64,000 bases of DNA, from the NCBI GenBank assembly GCA_032622095.1, contig CP136061.1:14463287-14527286 (forward strand). Reading direction: 5' to 3'. The DNA is from Siphonodentalium dalli. Its lineage: Eukaryota > Mollusca > Scaphopoda > Gadilida > Siphonodentaliidae. Below are positions 34,166 to 44,246 of the stretch, one piece after another. Within the stretch, counting starts at the first letter, position 1, and every line of letters begins with the position of its first letter. Position numbers and translations under genes: made by a program. The notes under the pieces are model-generated. The model had not been told where the DNA came from and ran no database searches. It saw only the letters and a list, made by a program, of their open reading frames with translations.

Positions 34166-35005
34166 ACTGCGATATAACACTGCCACAAGGATGGTACTTT
34201 GCGGACCGATACATCTATTTTTACATATCGTCGGAACTATATTTAGTCACCTGTTGTCTTATTTTGACCACCACAAGTTTGCAATAATGGTAATTATTTC
34301 TGTATTGATAAGAGCAATATGAACTGAGCCAGACATCGACAATTTTATTCATAAAACATAAGAACTGAGAACACGTAATAAATCCTTACCAAATGTCCTT
34401 TATGGCAGTGGTATCTCAGCAGAGCTATGGGAGATAACTATGTCTGTAGTTTGGCATAGGACCTGTGACGTTTAATACACGGACTCCATCCGGGGCGATG
34501 CTATTGCTGCAAGCTGAATCCTCTCATTGGGTTCAAGTGACACTGCTTGCTCTATGATGCAACGTCGTTCCATGATGCGCACCGTCACGACGGCGAACAT
34601 ACGAGAGTGTCGGTGCGTCATAGAGCCATCGTCTAGTTTAACAAGTCAAAACTCCTCAAGTCAAACCCGCACAATCATGTCACAATGGTTCGACTTCGTT
34701 CCAATGCAATTTTATTATATCAAATTGTTGGAAACGTTTTCATCTACCTAACTCTGTAATATAGTCGGACACCTGCAGTTGTTGTAAAATGTTTCCAAAT
34801 GTGTTATCTACACTAGCACCAATTGATACACAAGTCGGAGGAAAAACAGTTCTTGACAAAACCAGTAATCCATGATGATTGTGCGTTGTACATGACTGTG
34901 CGTTGTGCACGGCTGTACATGGATTGCGATATACATGGCTTGCAAATATGCCTCTTACATGCAGTGGTGGTGTACCTCCAGTATCCTGTTTAAAATATAA
35001 ACGTG
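34166..35005. other. intronic sequence, no feature recognised
   Basis: Mostly unique; short open frames lack domains. A small local repeat of TGTGCGTTGTACATG type occurs near 34880-34920. Confidence 0.4.
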
Positions 35006-35228
35006 TTAACACTTTCTATACTAATTTCTCATTGACGAGTAGTGCCATTAGGAATTGTTCAGATAATAAGTTTATCAAACGATTCCCACCAATACATATG
35101 ATTGATTATGCTCTTGTAGTATCTGTTTTTGTTCTGTCAGTCTGAGCACCCTCCAAATTAATACAAGACGGTTCCAATGTAACCTTTTATAACCGAATGG
35201 GAGAATCCATTTAGTACAGAATGGGTTA
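35006..35228. mobile_element. MITE family B, copy 3
   Basis: Left end TTAACACTTTCTATACTAAT, right end ATTTAGTACAGAATGGGTTA, inverted to each other. Interior shares TTGTTCAGATAATAAGTT and CCTCCAAATTAATAC with the other copies. Confidence 0.65.
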
Positions 35229-35329
35229 CTACAGTATCTCTGATGATGCGTATTGATATAGAATTCCAACATATCTGTATTGGTATATGTGGTTGTGAGT
35301 GCTAAGATTTAACAATTTGATATTGTACC

Positions 35330-35420
35330 TGAGTTTTGAGTTTTGAGTTAAAACTCAATATATTTAAAGACACATTTTGTACATGTGAGTACCCCGGCAA
35401 TTTGAAAGAATGTAGCATTC
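35330..35420 (-). mobile_element. probable retroelement 3' tail
   Basis: On the minus strand ATATTGAGTTTTAACTCAAA is followed by repeated ACTCAAA units. A short heptameric tail after an A/T-rich 3' end is typical of LINE or SINE insertions. No coding part recognised. Confidence 0.3.
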
Positions 35421-36006
35421 AACTAATATATCTGAAATTTCAGCCACGTCGAATGTACCGTTTTTGGAAAACACAACGCCTGGACTACGCACAATTATAA
35501 ACAAACACTCCTCAGTTCGGAGATATTTTTCGCGAATAAACAAACGGCTGTGATTACTCAAATGAAAGTTATGGCCCCTTTGTTAATTTACACTCAATTT
35601 TCGTTTCCAGATGATAACATTAATAAGTCTGAACTGAATGGAATGCAATTTGGTATGTGTGTTTTTGGCCATTAACTAAACTACCTGTATTATCAGACAA
35701 TTAGATCGTAATTTTTATATGAGGGAGTGAGGCTATTTATTTAAATTTTGTTCTCAAAATCTGGAAAACATACTCCACAAATCCATTTTCGTTGTTCAAA
35801 ATCACACAAAAGTTAATGAGGCAAATTGATAGTAATGTATACGTGTGTAATGAGTTTACGTGCTACCAAGTTGGACACACAAATATGTTAAAATGACTAC
35901 TTGTGCCGCATTCCCAATCAATAACCCAATCGGAGTGTGTCAGCGATATTGCCTGTTGGGATTCGGCATATTTATAAAGTGTTGTATTTTGCGTTTTTGT
36001 TTTCAG
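35421..36006. other. intronic sequence before the 36007 exon
   Basis: AT-rich, no repeats. Ends in the pyrimidine-rich acceptor tract GCGTTTTTGTTTTCAG. Confidence 0.5.
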
Positions 36007-36179
36007 CACGTCGTTAAGAGCTCGAAGGAGGAAGAGTTCCATTGATCCGACGAAAGACGATTATCCGGGCGACTTGATGGTTAACGAGAACAACCAGAAC
36101 AGGCTCATGATGCGGAGCAACACGTTAGCTGATATATACCAAACCAAATATACAGGCTCAAACCCCAGTCTTACTGAAG
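36007..36179 (+). CDS. exon of the RhoGEF-like gene (basic segment)
   Basis: 173-bp internal exon, phase 2 in and phase 1 out. The acceptor is GTTTTTGTTTTCAG; the donor is ACTGAAG|GTAAGT. The peptide opens with TSLRARRRKSSIDPTKDDY, has an Asn-rich middle (NENNQNR), then LMMRSNTLADIYQTKYTGS and NPSLTE. RRRKSS followed by I is a plausible basophilic-kinase site (inference). The last ~78 bp of this exon together with its donor are the founder of the tandem array that follows immediately. The phases fit the exon at 26200 upstream and the 41-bp exon at 40853 downstream. If the first donor is ignored, the frame stays open through the repeats to 36718. Confidence 0.65.
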
Positions 36180-38090
36180 GTAAGTCAGAACCAATATACA
36201 GGCTCATGATGCGGAGCAACACGTTAGCTGATATATACCAAACCAAATATACAGGCTCAAACCCCAGTCTTACTGAAGGTAAGTCAGAACCAATATACAG
36301 GCTCATGATGCGGAGCAACACGTTAGCTGATATATACCAAACCAAATATACAGGCTCAAACCCCAGTCTTACTGAAGGTAAGTCAGAACCAATATACAGG
36401 CTCATGATGAGGAGCAACACGTTAGCTGATATATACCAAACCAAATATACAGACTCAAACCCCAGTCTTACTGAAGGTAAGTCAGAACCAATATACAGGC
36501 TCATGATGCGGAGCAACACGTTAGCTGATATATACCAAACCAAATATACAGGCTCAAACCCCAGTCTTACTGAAGGTAAGTCAGAACCAATATACAGGCT
36601 CATGATGCGGAGCAACACGTTAGCTGATATATACCAAACCAAATATACAGGCTCAAACCCCAGTCTTACTGAAGGTAAGTCAGAACCAATATACAGGCTC
36701 AAATCCCAGTCTTACTGAAGGTAAGTCAGAACCAAGATACAGGCTCATGATGAGGAGCAACACGTTAGCTGATATATACCAAACCAAATATACAGGCTCA
36801 AATCCCAGTCTTACTGAAGGTAAGTCAGAACCAATATACAGGCTCATGATGAGGAGCAACACGTTAGCTGATATATACCAAACCAAATATACAGGCTCAA
36901 ACCCCAGTCTTACTGAAGGTAAGTCAGAACCAATATACAGGCTCAAATCCCAGTCTTACTGAAGGTAAGTCAGAACCAATATACAGGCTCATGATGAGGA
37001 GCAACACGTTAGCTGATATATACCAAACCAAATATACAGGCTCAAACCCCAGTCTTACTGAAGGTAAGTCAGAACCAATATACAGGCTCATGATGCGGAG
37101 CAACACGTTAGCTGATATATACCAAACCAAATATACAGGCTCAAACCCCAGTCTTACTGAAGGTAAGTCAGAACCAATATACAGGCTCATGATGCGGAGC
37201 AACACGTTAGCTGATATATACCAAACCAAATATACAGGCTCAAACCCCATTCTTACTGAAGGTAAGTCAGAACCAATATACAGGCTCAAACCCCAGTCTT
37301 ACTGAAGGTAAGTCAGAATCAATATACAGGCTCAAACCCCAGTCTTACTGAAGGTAAGTCAGAACCAATATACAGGCTCAAATCCCTGTCTTACTGAAGG
37401 TAAGTCAGAACCAATATACAGGCTCAAATCCCTGTCTTACTGAAGGCAAGTCAGTGCAACTACACAGGCTCAAATCCCAGTCTTACTGAAGGTAAGTCAG
37501 AACCAATATACAGGCTCAAATCCCTGTCTTACTGAAGGTAAGTCAGTGCAACTACACAGGCTCAAATCCCAGTCTTACTGAAGGTAAGTCAGCGCAAATA
37601 TACATACACAAACCAAGTCACTACAACCACACAGGCTCAAACCAAGTCTTACTTTGGGTCAGCCCAAATATACAGACTCAAACTCCAGGCTCACTGGAGG
37701 TAAGTCAGTTCAAATATGCATGCCCAAACCAAGTCAGTCCAACTATACATGGTCAAACCAAAGTCTTACCGAAGAAAAGTCAGTCCAACCATACATGCTC
37801 AAACCAGGTCGCGACAACTATACATGCTTAAACCCAGTCTTACTGAAGGTCGGTCAGCCCAAATATACAGACTCAAAAGAAGTTATTACAACTATATATG
37901 CTCAAAGCCCAGTCTTACTGAAGGTAAGTCAGTCCAAACATACATGCTTGAACCAAGTCACTACAACTATACAGGCTGAAATCATACTGAATGTGGGGGT
38001 ATATACCAAACCAAATATACATGCTCAATCACAAGAGTCACACAGGATAGTACAACAAAACACGCCGAAACCCCGGTCTCATCGAAAGTA
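36102..38090. repeat. 99-bp and 46-bp minisatellite made of exon end plus 5' splice site
   Basis: Eleven 99-bp units start at 36102, 36201, 36300, 36399, 36498, 36597, 36742, 36841, 36986, 37085 and 37184. Each consists of GGCTCATGATGCGGAGCAAC, the exon end GTCTTACTGAAG, the donor GTAAGTC and AGAACCAATATACA. They are interspersed with, and replaced on the right by, ~46-bp units lacking the middle. Units decay towards 38090. About twenty copies keep GAAG|GTAAGT. Confidence 0.95.
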
Positions 38091-38119
38091 ATTAAAATCA
38101 ACTATATTGAAACAACAGT

Positions 38120-38480
38120 TGAAAGTCTGAGTTAGAAAATTACATGTCAAGACCGGGCGGGTGTTGGAAATACCATATATGAGACACCTGGATTCCCAAA
38201 TGTGAATACTGTGACGTGTACCTATTTTAGCATATCGTCGCTTGCCAATCTGGGGATATGGAGGAACTACAAAGGAAAATGGATCCATGTGATGAAGTCT
38301 CTAAAGAAACTAAAATAACTTGTGATTGTGTAGAAACTTTCCATAGAAGATGAGGCCTAAGCAGAATGAGGTCCATATAGGATGAATTGAGTGATGCTAG
38401 CCCGCTCTGTGGGGGCTGAAGTTCACCCGCTGGGGACCTCATTCTGCAAATGTACGGCACCATAGTGTTGGTGACCGACA
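38120..38480. repeat. dispersed repeat family D, copy 1, with inverted arms
   Basis: Contains GCAGAATGAGGTCC (38360) and its inverse GGACCTCATTCTGC (38435-38448), plus TTGCCAATCTGGGGATATGG. The same landmarks occur at 40290-40800. Probably a non-autonomous DNA element. Confidence 0.6.
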
Positions 38481-38547
38481 TCGTGGCCTCTATTTTCAGT
38501 AGCACTACGTATTCATCGACCGGAACCGCGCTGACCTATTGTATTGT

Positions 38548-38890
38548 GTTAAAGTGATGTGAAACACTCCGGTATGGTAATCAAATAGAAATGGAGAATA
38601 ATCTTGTTCAAATAAGTAATTTTTTGAAATATTATATCCAAATAGACAAACACACTCATTCTTATATATTAATTAACTACAGTGACTCTCGATGGCGAAA
38701 TTATTTTCGTTAGTTTATCGCCGAGAGACGCGTCCTGAATCGAGTGGTAAATATTTGCAATTGAGCGTTGTTCAAACAATGTTTTCTATGGAGTGGTATG
38801 GTCGATTTGCTTCAGATTTTCGCCGATGTTAGTAGAATGTTACATTCCTCTAATTGGCATAGCGCCCGAATACTAACTTATCAGTTTCAA
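38548..38890. repeat. dispersed repeat family C, copy 3
   Basis: Most diverged copy: AAAGTGATGTGAAACACTCC, CTCTCGATGGCGAAAT, CGCGTCCTGAATCGAG, GGTCGATTTGCTTCAG and CTAACTTATCAGTTTC. Confidence 0.7.
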
Positions 38891-39850
38891 GCACCCGAAC
38901 AAGTACACACTACGTCTTTAATGAAGATAATTGTTTTTGATATTAAATATTATATTACTCACACATTTTAATATATGTGTATAGCCATATATATATCGTT
39001 GTAAATTAAAATTAGTTATCATTATGATGAGTGTGTCCCGCTTATTATTAACGCCACCGGTGTATACTGTGGGCCAAATTATAAAATCTCATGGTCCTAT
39101 GTAGGTTTTATAAATAGATTGGTCGCTTTAAAAGCTGTAGTACTACCCCGAATGCGGTTATTTTGGGACGCGTTAAAATTGTACTGCGACCCCGAGTCCG
39201 GTAAAAGCTGTAGTTGGAATGTCCAAGTTCGTGAAAGTTCTATTGACTATGCCGATGATTTGAGAAGCTTTATTGTTTTAGGATATTGTAGAAAGGTTAA
39301 TCTGGCCGTGTCAAATTGAGCTATAACGATGGGATATCTCGCAGGACAACACATTTCGGGTTTTCGTGGGGTGTGTATTCGCTGGATGTCTTATAGTTGC
39401 AGTATGTAACCATTATGACCGCGTTAATTGCTTTCGACGTTTAGGTATGAACAATGGCTGGGCCATGCACTCTTGGCGGGAACACAATACCTCCGATTTT
39501 GTATCCGCATTTAGAAGCTTTCTGGTGTGGTGAATGAAAAACCTGCAGTAATAAGCCGTATTGTTTGTAATCATTTGAAGGATTAGTTGTTTTAACGGAA
39601 TTCTGAGGCGGTGCATTAATGTAACCAATATATTTTATATTATAATTTATATTTATGGCTAATAATATGATCTTGGGGGCGTTAACATTTCTGACTATGG
39701 TTTTATTGTGATACATTGTTTCACAAGGCACGCATGGGACGACAAGATAACTCCCGACTGTGTGTGCTGATGATTACTCTTGGTGGCATTATGTGACTCG
39801 GTGGGCAATTGTACTTTTATGGTCAATTATGAAGCGCACCGGGACACGCG
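38891..39850. other. intronic sequence, no supported feature
   Basis: Contains a 66-codon + strand frame (39119-39319) with a YADD tetrapeptide, but without the surrounding reverse-transcriptase motifs. Otherwise AT-rich without repeats. Confidence 0.35.
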
Positions 39851-39977
39851 TCCAGAGAATCAGATACAATCTCGATCACTTATACCAATATACACGAGCT
39901 CAGAGGATCAGATATAATCTCGATCACTTATACCAATATACACGAGCCCAGAGCATCAGATATGATCAAACTCGCTT
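39851..39977. repeat. 48-bp tandem repeat, ~2.5 units
   Basis: CAGAGAATCAGATACAATCT, CGATCACTTATACCAATATA and CACGAGC repeated, with the third unit truncated. Confidence 0.88.
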
Positions 39978-40289
39978 CATGAAAGGGCCGTCAGGGGAAC
40001 ATTGATGCACATACGCGAACATACGTGCTGTGTTCAGGCCAGACAATATGCAAGCTCCATGCAGAGTTCAGTCCCTTACACAGGACTTACCGCTGCCCGC
40101 ACCTACACGTAATGTGAAGAAACGTCGCATTTATTTATTTGATATTTTTGTAGGTTATAATTAATTCTGCATTATTCTGAGAAACTGAACTGTCCATATG
40201 CATTTGAAAATGGTCTAGATCAAGCCAGAATGAATTGTAACTGGCAAAACACTTGAATAAAAAATGTTAGATAGCGTTACCAAATTTAT

Positions 40290-40800
40290 TCTCTGGGGAA
40301 TCTCATTCAGCATGGCCTCGTCTGCTGTGGGAGACCTATTCTAAGAAGTAATTTCCTAGATGGTGAATATTGTGATGTGCACCCAGTATGCAATGTGTTG
40401 TATGCCAAGCTGGTGATATAGACACATTAAATTCAAAAAGAAAAATAATCTTTCTGATGACAATAAAAACCTAGTTAATTATACGATAAAGATACTTTCC
40501 AGACAAGATGAGACCTAAGCTGAATGAGGTCCCCATAATGTGAATTTAGTTATGCTACCTTTTTTATTTTTAGTTTATCTATATCCCCAAATTGGCAGAC
40601 GACACATTGCATAATCGAGGTTCTCGATGGGAGTACATCACAATATTCACCATTTGGGAACTTCAATCTGAGTCTATGTCTCCCATAGCAGATGAGACCA
40701 TGCAGACTGAGGTCCCCAGAGGGTGAATTTGGTGATGCTATCCCGCTACATCACTAAATTCACCCTCTGGAGACCTCATTCTGCAAATATCCGGCACCAT
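40290..40800. repeat. dispersed repeat family D, copy 2, with two inverted-repeat pairs
   Basis: 40313-40432 and 40574-40690 are inverted copies (GTCTGCTGTGGGAGACCTA / CTCCCATAGCAGATGAG; GGTGAATATTGTGATGTGC / ACATCACAATATTCACC). 40707-40785 forms a second palindrome (CTGAGGTCCCCAGAGGGTGA / CACCCTCTGGAGACCTCATT). The element ends just before the 41-bp exon's acceptor. Confidence 0.65.
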
Positions 40801-40852
40801 ATTCTCAGTCCCGCTTGTGATCAATTGACAAATATTTATTCTTCTATTTTAG

Positions 40853-40893
40853 TTGGTAAAAGATCTCGTCAGTCCTTCTCCATTCTCAAGAGG
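40853..40893 (+). CDS. 41-bp mini-exon of the RhoGEF-like gene
   Basis: The acceptor is TTATTCTTCTATTTTAG and the donor AGAGG|GTATGT. 41 bp gives phase 1 in and phase 0 out, exactly what is needed to link the phase-1 end of the 36007 exon to the phase-0 start of the 42115 exon. The peptide, after a split valine codon, is GKRSRQSFSILKR, which is basic and serine-rich. A direct join of the 36007 exon to 42115 hits a stop after five codons, so a linking exon is required. The polypyrimidine tract is good. The exon is very short and was found by looking for the required phase, so it needs transcript support. Confidence 0.5.
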
Positions 40894-41524
40894 GTATGTA
40901 TTTATTACATCTCGGTTCCAATGACTCCCAGCAATGACATGCAAACGACATGTATCAATATGATCGACCTAATTTCGTTGACTAACCAAATTACGACCTA
41001 TATATTTGACCCTATATTCGTGACTTACAGCTCGAATAGAGCCACCAGCAATAAGGTGAACTTATTTTGAATAACTGACTTGATATAATCGCACAAAAAA
41101 CAAAACTGGTCGATTGTTCGCTTGGTTTTTTGTTTTGCCGCAAACATGGACATGGTTTACTCTGCCAATTGTTCGCTTCGTCTTTGCCGGCGAGCATGGA
41201 CATGGTTTGATGTACCCCACTGTTTTGATATGTGTATTGACTGTCTAATTGTACACTATTTATAAACATATGCTAACAATAAAATACCCAAAATATCATG
41301 CTTGTATTGTACAAGGGATGCATGGCCAATTGGGCCGTATTCATTCCACCCCTGTATGAAAATGGAATTCAAATAATAAAACGACAACGTGGAATGGTAT
41401 AGCATTTTGATGCACGCAAATAACATGAACCATATCGGAATGGTGTATCCAAACGAGTTGCATAATATTCATATACGATGTTATGTATAATGGTTGCACC
41501 ATGCATGCACTGAGCTCAATATTA
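40894..41524. other. intronic sequence, no feature recognised
   Basis: A short degenerate duplication (TCGATTGTTCGCTTGG / CCAATTGTTCGCTTCG, each followed by GCATGGACATGG-type sequence) lies at 41108-41205. Otherwise nothing seen. Confidence 0.45.
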
Positions 41525-41730
41525 CTATATCATAGGTGCAAAGAGTCTGACTGAAGTAATATGGTTTTATATAGATTACTATATCATAGGTGCGAAGAGT
41601 CTGACTGAAGTAGTATGGTTTTATATAGATTACTATATCATAGGTGCGAAGAGTCTGGCTGAAGTAGTATGTTTGTATATATTAATGCAAAGAGTCTGAC
41701 TGAAGTATTATGGTTTTATATATGACTAAA
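41525..41730. repeat. 54-bp tandem repeat, ~3.7 units
   Basis: Units of GATTACTATATCATAGGTGC, GAAGAGTCTGACTGAAG and TAGTATGGTTTTATATA; the last is truncated and altered. Confidence 0.92.
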
Positions 41731-42114
41731 GCCTTTTAAGATCGCTTTCCGTTGTGTTCATCTGATTATATAGGTCAAATTTACGTATCGTCCAACCGAA
41801 ATGCAAGCTGTACATACCAGGCTTTTTACAAGCAAGTGTATTTGGACATATCTGCACAAACTGGACAGAATGTATTGTGGCATTTATATTTTTGACGAAT
41901 ATCACGAGAAATAATTTCTGTCTATAACTGTTTTAATCGATTTACAAATGTTATGTTTTTATGCAATGAGTAACACATAACGTATTGCAGTTCTCTGAGT
42001 ATTTTGTTTTTATCGTTCGTGTCAAAGAAAATGTCTTCCACACAAAGAAAGCGTACTGGCACACCAAATCTGAAAGTGATTTTGAAATTAACGATATACG
42101 CGTTTTATTTGCAG

Positions 42115-42207
42115 ATGAAATCGAGAAGTAAAGACAAGAATCTAGAGGACGTGTTGAGGGACGTTAAAATATCAGAGTTCAAAGACAGCAACCTGGTCGC
42201 TTACAAG
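42115..42207 (+). CDS. exon of the RhoGEF-like gene (linker before the DH domain)
   Basis: 93-bp internal exon, 31 codons, phase 0 at both ends. The acceptor is TTTTATTTGCAG; the donor is TACAAG|GTACGT. The peptide is MKSRSKDKNLEDVLRDVKIS followed by EFKDSNLVAYK. It is charged and probably helical, and leads directly into the NLHWSDLI start of the next exon, resembling the linker and 'W.(D/E)LI' element just before the Dbl-homology domain in PLEKHG5-type proteins. The initial ATG is most likely an internal methionine because the exon has a strong acceptor; an alternative first exon cannot be excluded. Another open frame overlaps 41991-42131 behind a second acceptor (GTATTGCAG) but ends in a stop. 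The end of this exon and its donor seed the downstream repeat array. Confidence 0.65.
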
Positions 42208-43070
42208 GTACGTCGGGCAGTGGGGTCTCGAAATTTAAGGTACATGTGGTAGCGGGGTATGCTCAAATTAAAGTACGTTTGGTAGCGGGTTCTCCTCAAA
42301 TTAAAGCATACAAGGTACGTTTGGTAGCGGGGTCTCATTCAAGTTAAATGTACGTCAGATAGCGGTGCCTCCTCAAATTATAGGTACGTCGGGTAGCGAG
42401 GTACCAGCAATCTAGTCACTTACAAGGTACGTCGGTAGCGGGGTCTCATCAAATTAAATGTACGTCAGGTAGCGGTGCCTCCTCAAATTATAGGTACGTC
42501 GGGTAGCGAGGTACTATCAATCTAGTTACTTACAAGGTACGTCGGTAGCGGGGTCTCATCAAATTAAAGGCAGTCGGGTAGCGGGGTCTCAACAACCTAG
42601 TCACTTACAAGGTACGTCTGTAGCGGGGTCTCCCTCAAATTAAAGGTACGTTTGGTAGCGGGGTACAAGCAATATAGTCACTTACAAGGTACGTCGGTAG
42701 CGGGGGTACCAGCAATCTAGTCACTTAAAATGTACGTCGGTAGCGGGGTCTCGTCAAATTATAGGCACGTAGGGTAACGAGGTACCAGCAATCTAGTCAC
42801 TCACAATGTACGTCGGGTAGCGGGGTCTCCCTCAAATTAAAGGTACGTTTGGTATCGGGGTACCAGCAATCTAGTCACTTACAAGGTACGTCGCGTAACG
42901 GGGTGTCTCTCAAGTTAAAGGCACGTTTGGTAGCTGTGTACCAGCAACCTAGTCACTTGGAAGGTGAGTCTGCTAGCGGGGTCTCCCTGAAATGCTAAAA
43001 TTAAAGGTACGGTTGGTAGCATGGTCTCATCAACGCAGTCGCTTGCAATGTACCTCGGGTAGCTGTGTCA
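42180..43070. repeat. degenerate minisatellite made of exon end plus 5' splice site
   Basis: Repeated modules of AGCAATCTAGTCACTTACAA with GGTACGTCGG, GTAGCGGGGTCTC and TCAAATTAAAG. The founding copy is the exon end AGCAACCTGGTCGCTTACAAG|GTACGTCGGG. Module order and length vary (long modules ~105 bp, short modules ~40-60 bp). Several copies keep TTACAAG|GTACGT. Confidence 0.9.
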
Positions 43071-43073
43071 GAG

Positions 43074-43331
43074 TAACCATTTATATACTAATGCATCATT
43101 GACGGGTAGTTATCCAAGGACATGTTCAGATATTATATATTAGACCATAGGCCGTTTGTTGAACTTATTATCTAAACACTTCCTTCAATAAATAGGGCTC
43201 CTTCTAAACTGGTATTTATCTCTCTCCTGCAGCAGCTGTAATCACCTTGCCATCCCTCCAAATCAATAATAGACCATTCCGATGTACATTTTGTTACTGA
43301 CTGGGATAATCCATTAGTAAAGGAAGGGTTA
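43074..43331. mobile_element. MITE family B, copy 4
   Basis: Left end TAACCATTTATATACTAATG and right end CATTAGTAAAGGAAGGGTTA are inverted repeats. Interior includes CAATAAATAGGGCTCCTTCT and ACCATTCCGATGTACA, shared with copies 1 and 2. Ends 50 bp before the next exon's acceptor. Confidence 0.7.
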
Positions 43332-43383
43332 GTACGTACTCAACTCTCCTGTAATGATTTTCCACTAACCTCTCTTGTTTCAG

Positions 43384-43542
43384 AACCTCCATTGGTCTGA
43401 TTTGATCGCCAATAAGGAGAAAGAATCACCACACGAAAACATCGTTATGAACGAAACGGAACGTAAGAGGAGGGAAAGTGTTTGGGAGCTTTTCAAAAGC
43501 GAAACGGTTTTCCTGATTGACCACCTAATGGTGCTGAAACAT
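43384..43542 (+). CDS. exon encoding the start of a Dbl-homology (RhoGEF) domain
   Basis: 159-bp internal exon, 53 codons, phase 0 at both ends. The acceptor is CCTCTCTTGTTTCAG; the donor is AAACAT|GTAAGT. The peptide begins NLHWSDLIANKEKE and continues to ERKRRESVWELFKSETVF, then LIDHLMVLKH. The last 28 residues fit conserved region 1 of Dbl-homology domains, pattern (R)(R/Q)E.(V/I)(W/F)EL..(T/S)E..(Y/F)...L..L. These domains catalyse GDP release from Rho-family GTPases at the membrane or cytoskeleton. The 'W..LI' element upstream and VWEL resemble PLEKHG5/6/7. The remaining ~150 residues of the domain and the PH domain are not in the window; the following intron holds the 31-bp satellite. 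Family assignment is good, exact paralogue uncertain. Confidence 0.75.
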
Positions 43543-44246
43543 GTAAGTTACATTCTGGGTAATTCAGATTGGACTGTGTTCAATTTTTGGGTAATTTCAA
43601 TAATCGTCTTCTGATTAGATACTAACAGTTCATTATCGATTTGTGCGAGTTCTTAGACGTGATGAATGGAAATTGGATTCATACCTGATACCATTAGATA
43701 AGTAGTGTTGGCTGTCACTTTTCTATCATAATTTATTGCGATTTAGTGTGTGTCAAGATTAAAAGAGAACAAGGTCAGAGAATTCACATGATTCCCGTAT
43801 ATACGCTGAGTTTGCTCAATTAGTCCCAGTCTTTCATATTAATACATTATTATTAGCGCTTTCATGTTAATTCTCGTCAATAGTATGAAGCATCAGTTGA
43901 GATAAATCAGTTAGTAGTACTGATGAGACCCGATAAATAATGGTAATGACTATTATATTCTTGTCCTATTTCACCCTAACGTGTCCAGATTAAAACAAAT
44001 AAAAGTCATGTCAGTTATATGATTTCATTACGCTAAATTCATGTCAGTCTTTTGTGTTACGATCTGTATGGCACCGCTTTCATACTAATCTATGTACCCT
44101 TGTAAAAACAATAACTCTATTTTAATAACAGTGACCTTGATAGGACTCCCGTAAATTCACATCACATTTTCTTCCCTGTCAATGTGTATTCCAACGTGAC
44201 AATTCCGGTTCTAATTTAAGTGACATAATGAAATTATATGAAACCC
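43543..44246. other. intronic sequence with diverged internal repeats
   Basis: Several segments recur in diverged form (GATTAAAA.AAATAAAAG.., CATGTCAGTCTTT, TTCATACTAAT) at roughly 170-200-bp spacing and continue beyond the MITE to ~44910. No gene seen. Confidence 0.45.

Noticed and set aside
36061-37289. Minus-strand frames of 88-213 residues in the 99-bp repeats
   Set aside because: Antisense to a well-supported exon and explained by in-frame periodicity.
37654-38091. 145-residue + strand frame
   Set aside because: Decayed 46-bp repeat units; no continuation of the exon's frame and no splice sites.
39119-39319. 66-codon frame containing YADD as a reverse-transcriptase fragment
   Set aside because: None of the other palm motifs is present, and the residues around YADD do not fit the motif pattern. 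One tetrapeptide is not sufficient.
41991-42131. Alternative exon with open frame FSEYFVFIVRVKENVF... behind a GTATTGCAG acceptor
   Set aside because: Ends at a stop (GAGAAGTAA) and is in a different frame from the well-placed 42115 exon. It could be a poison exon or chance; phase with the preceding exon is also wrong.
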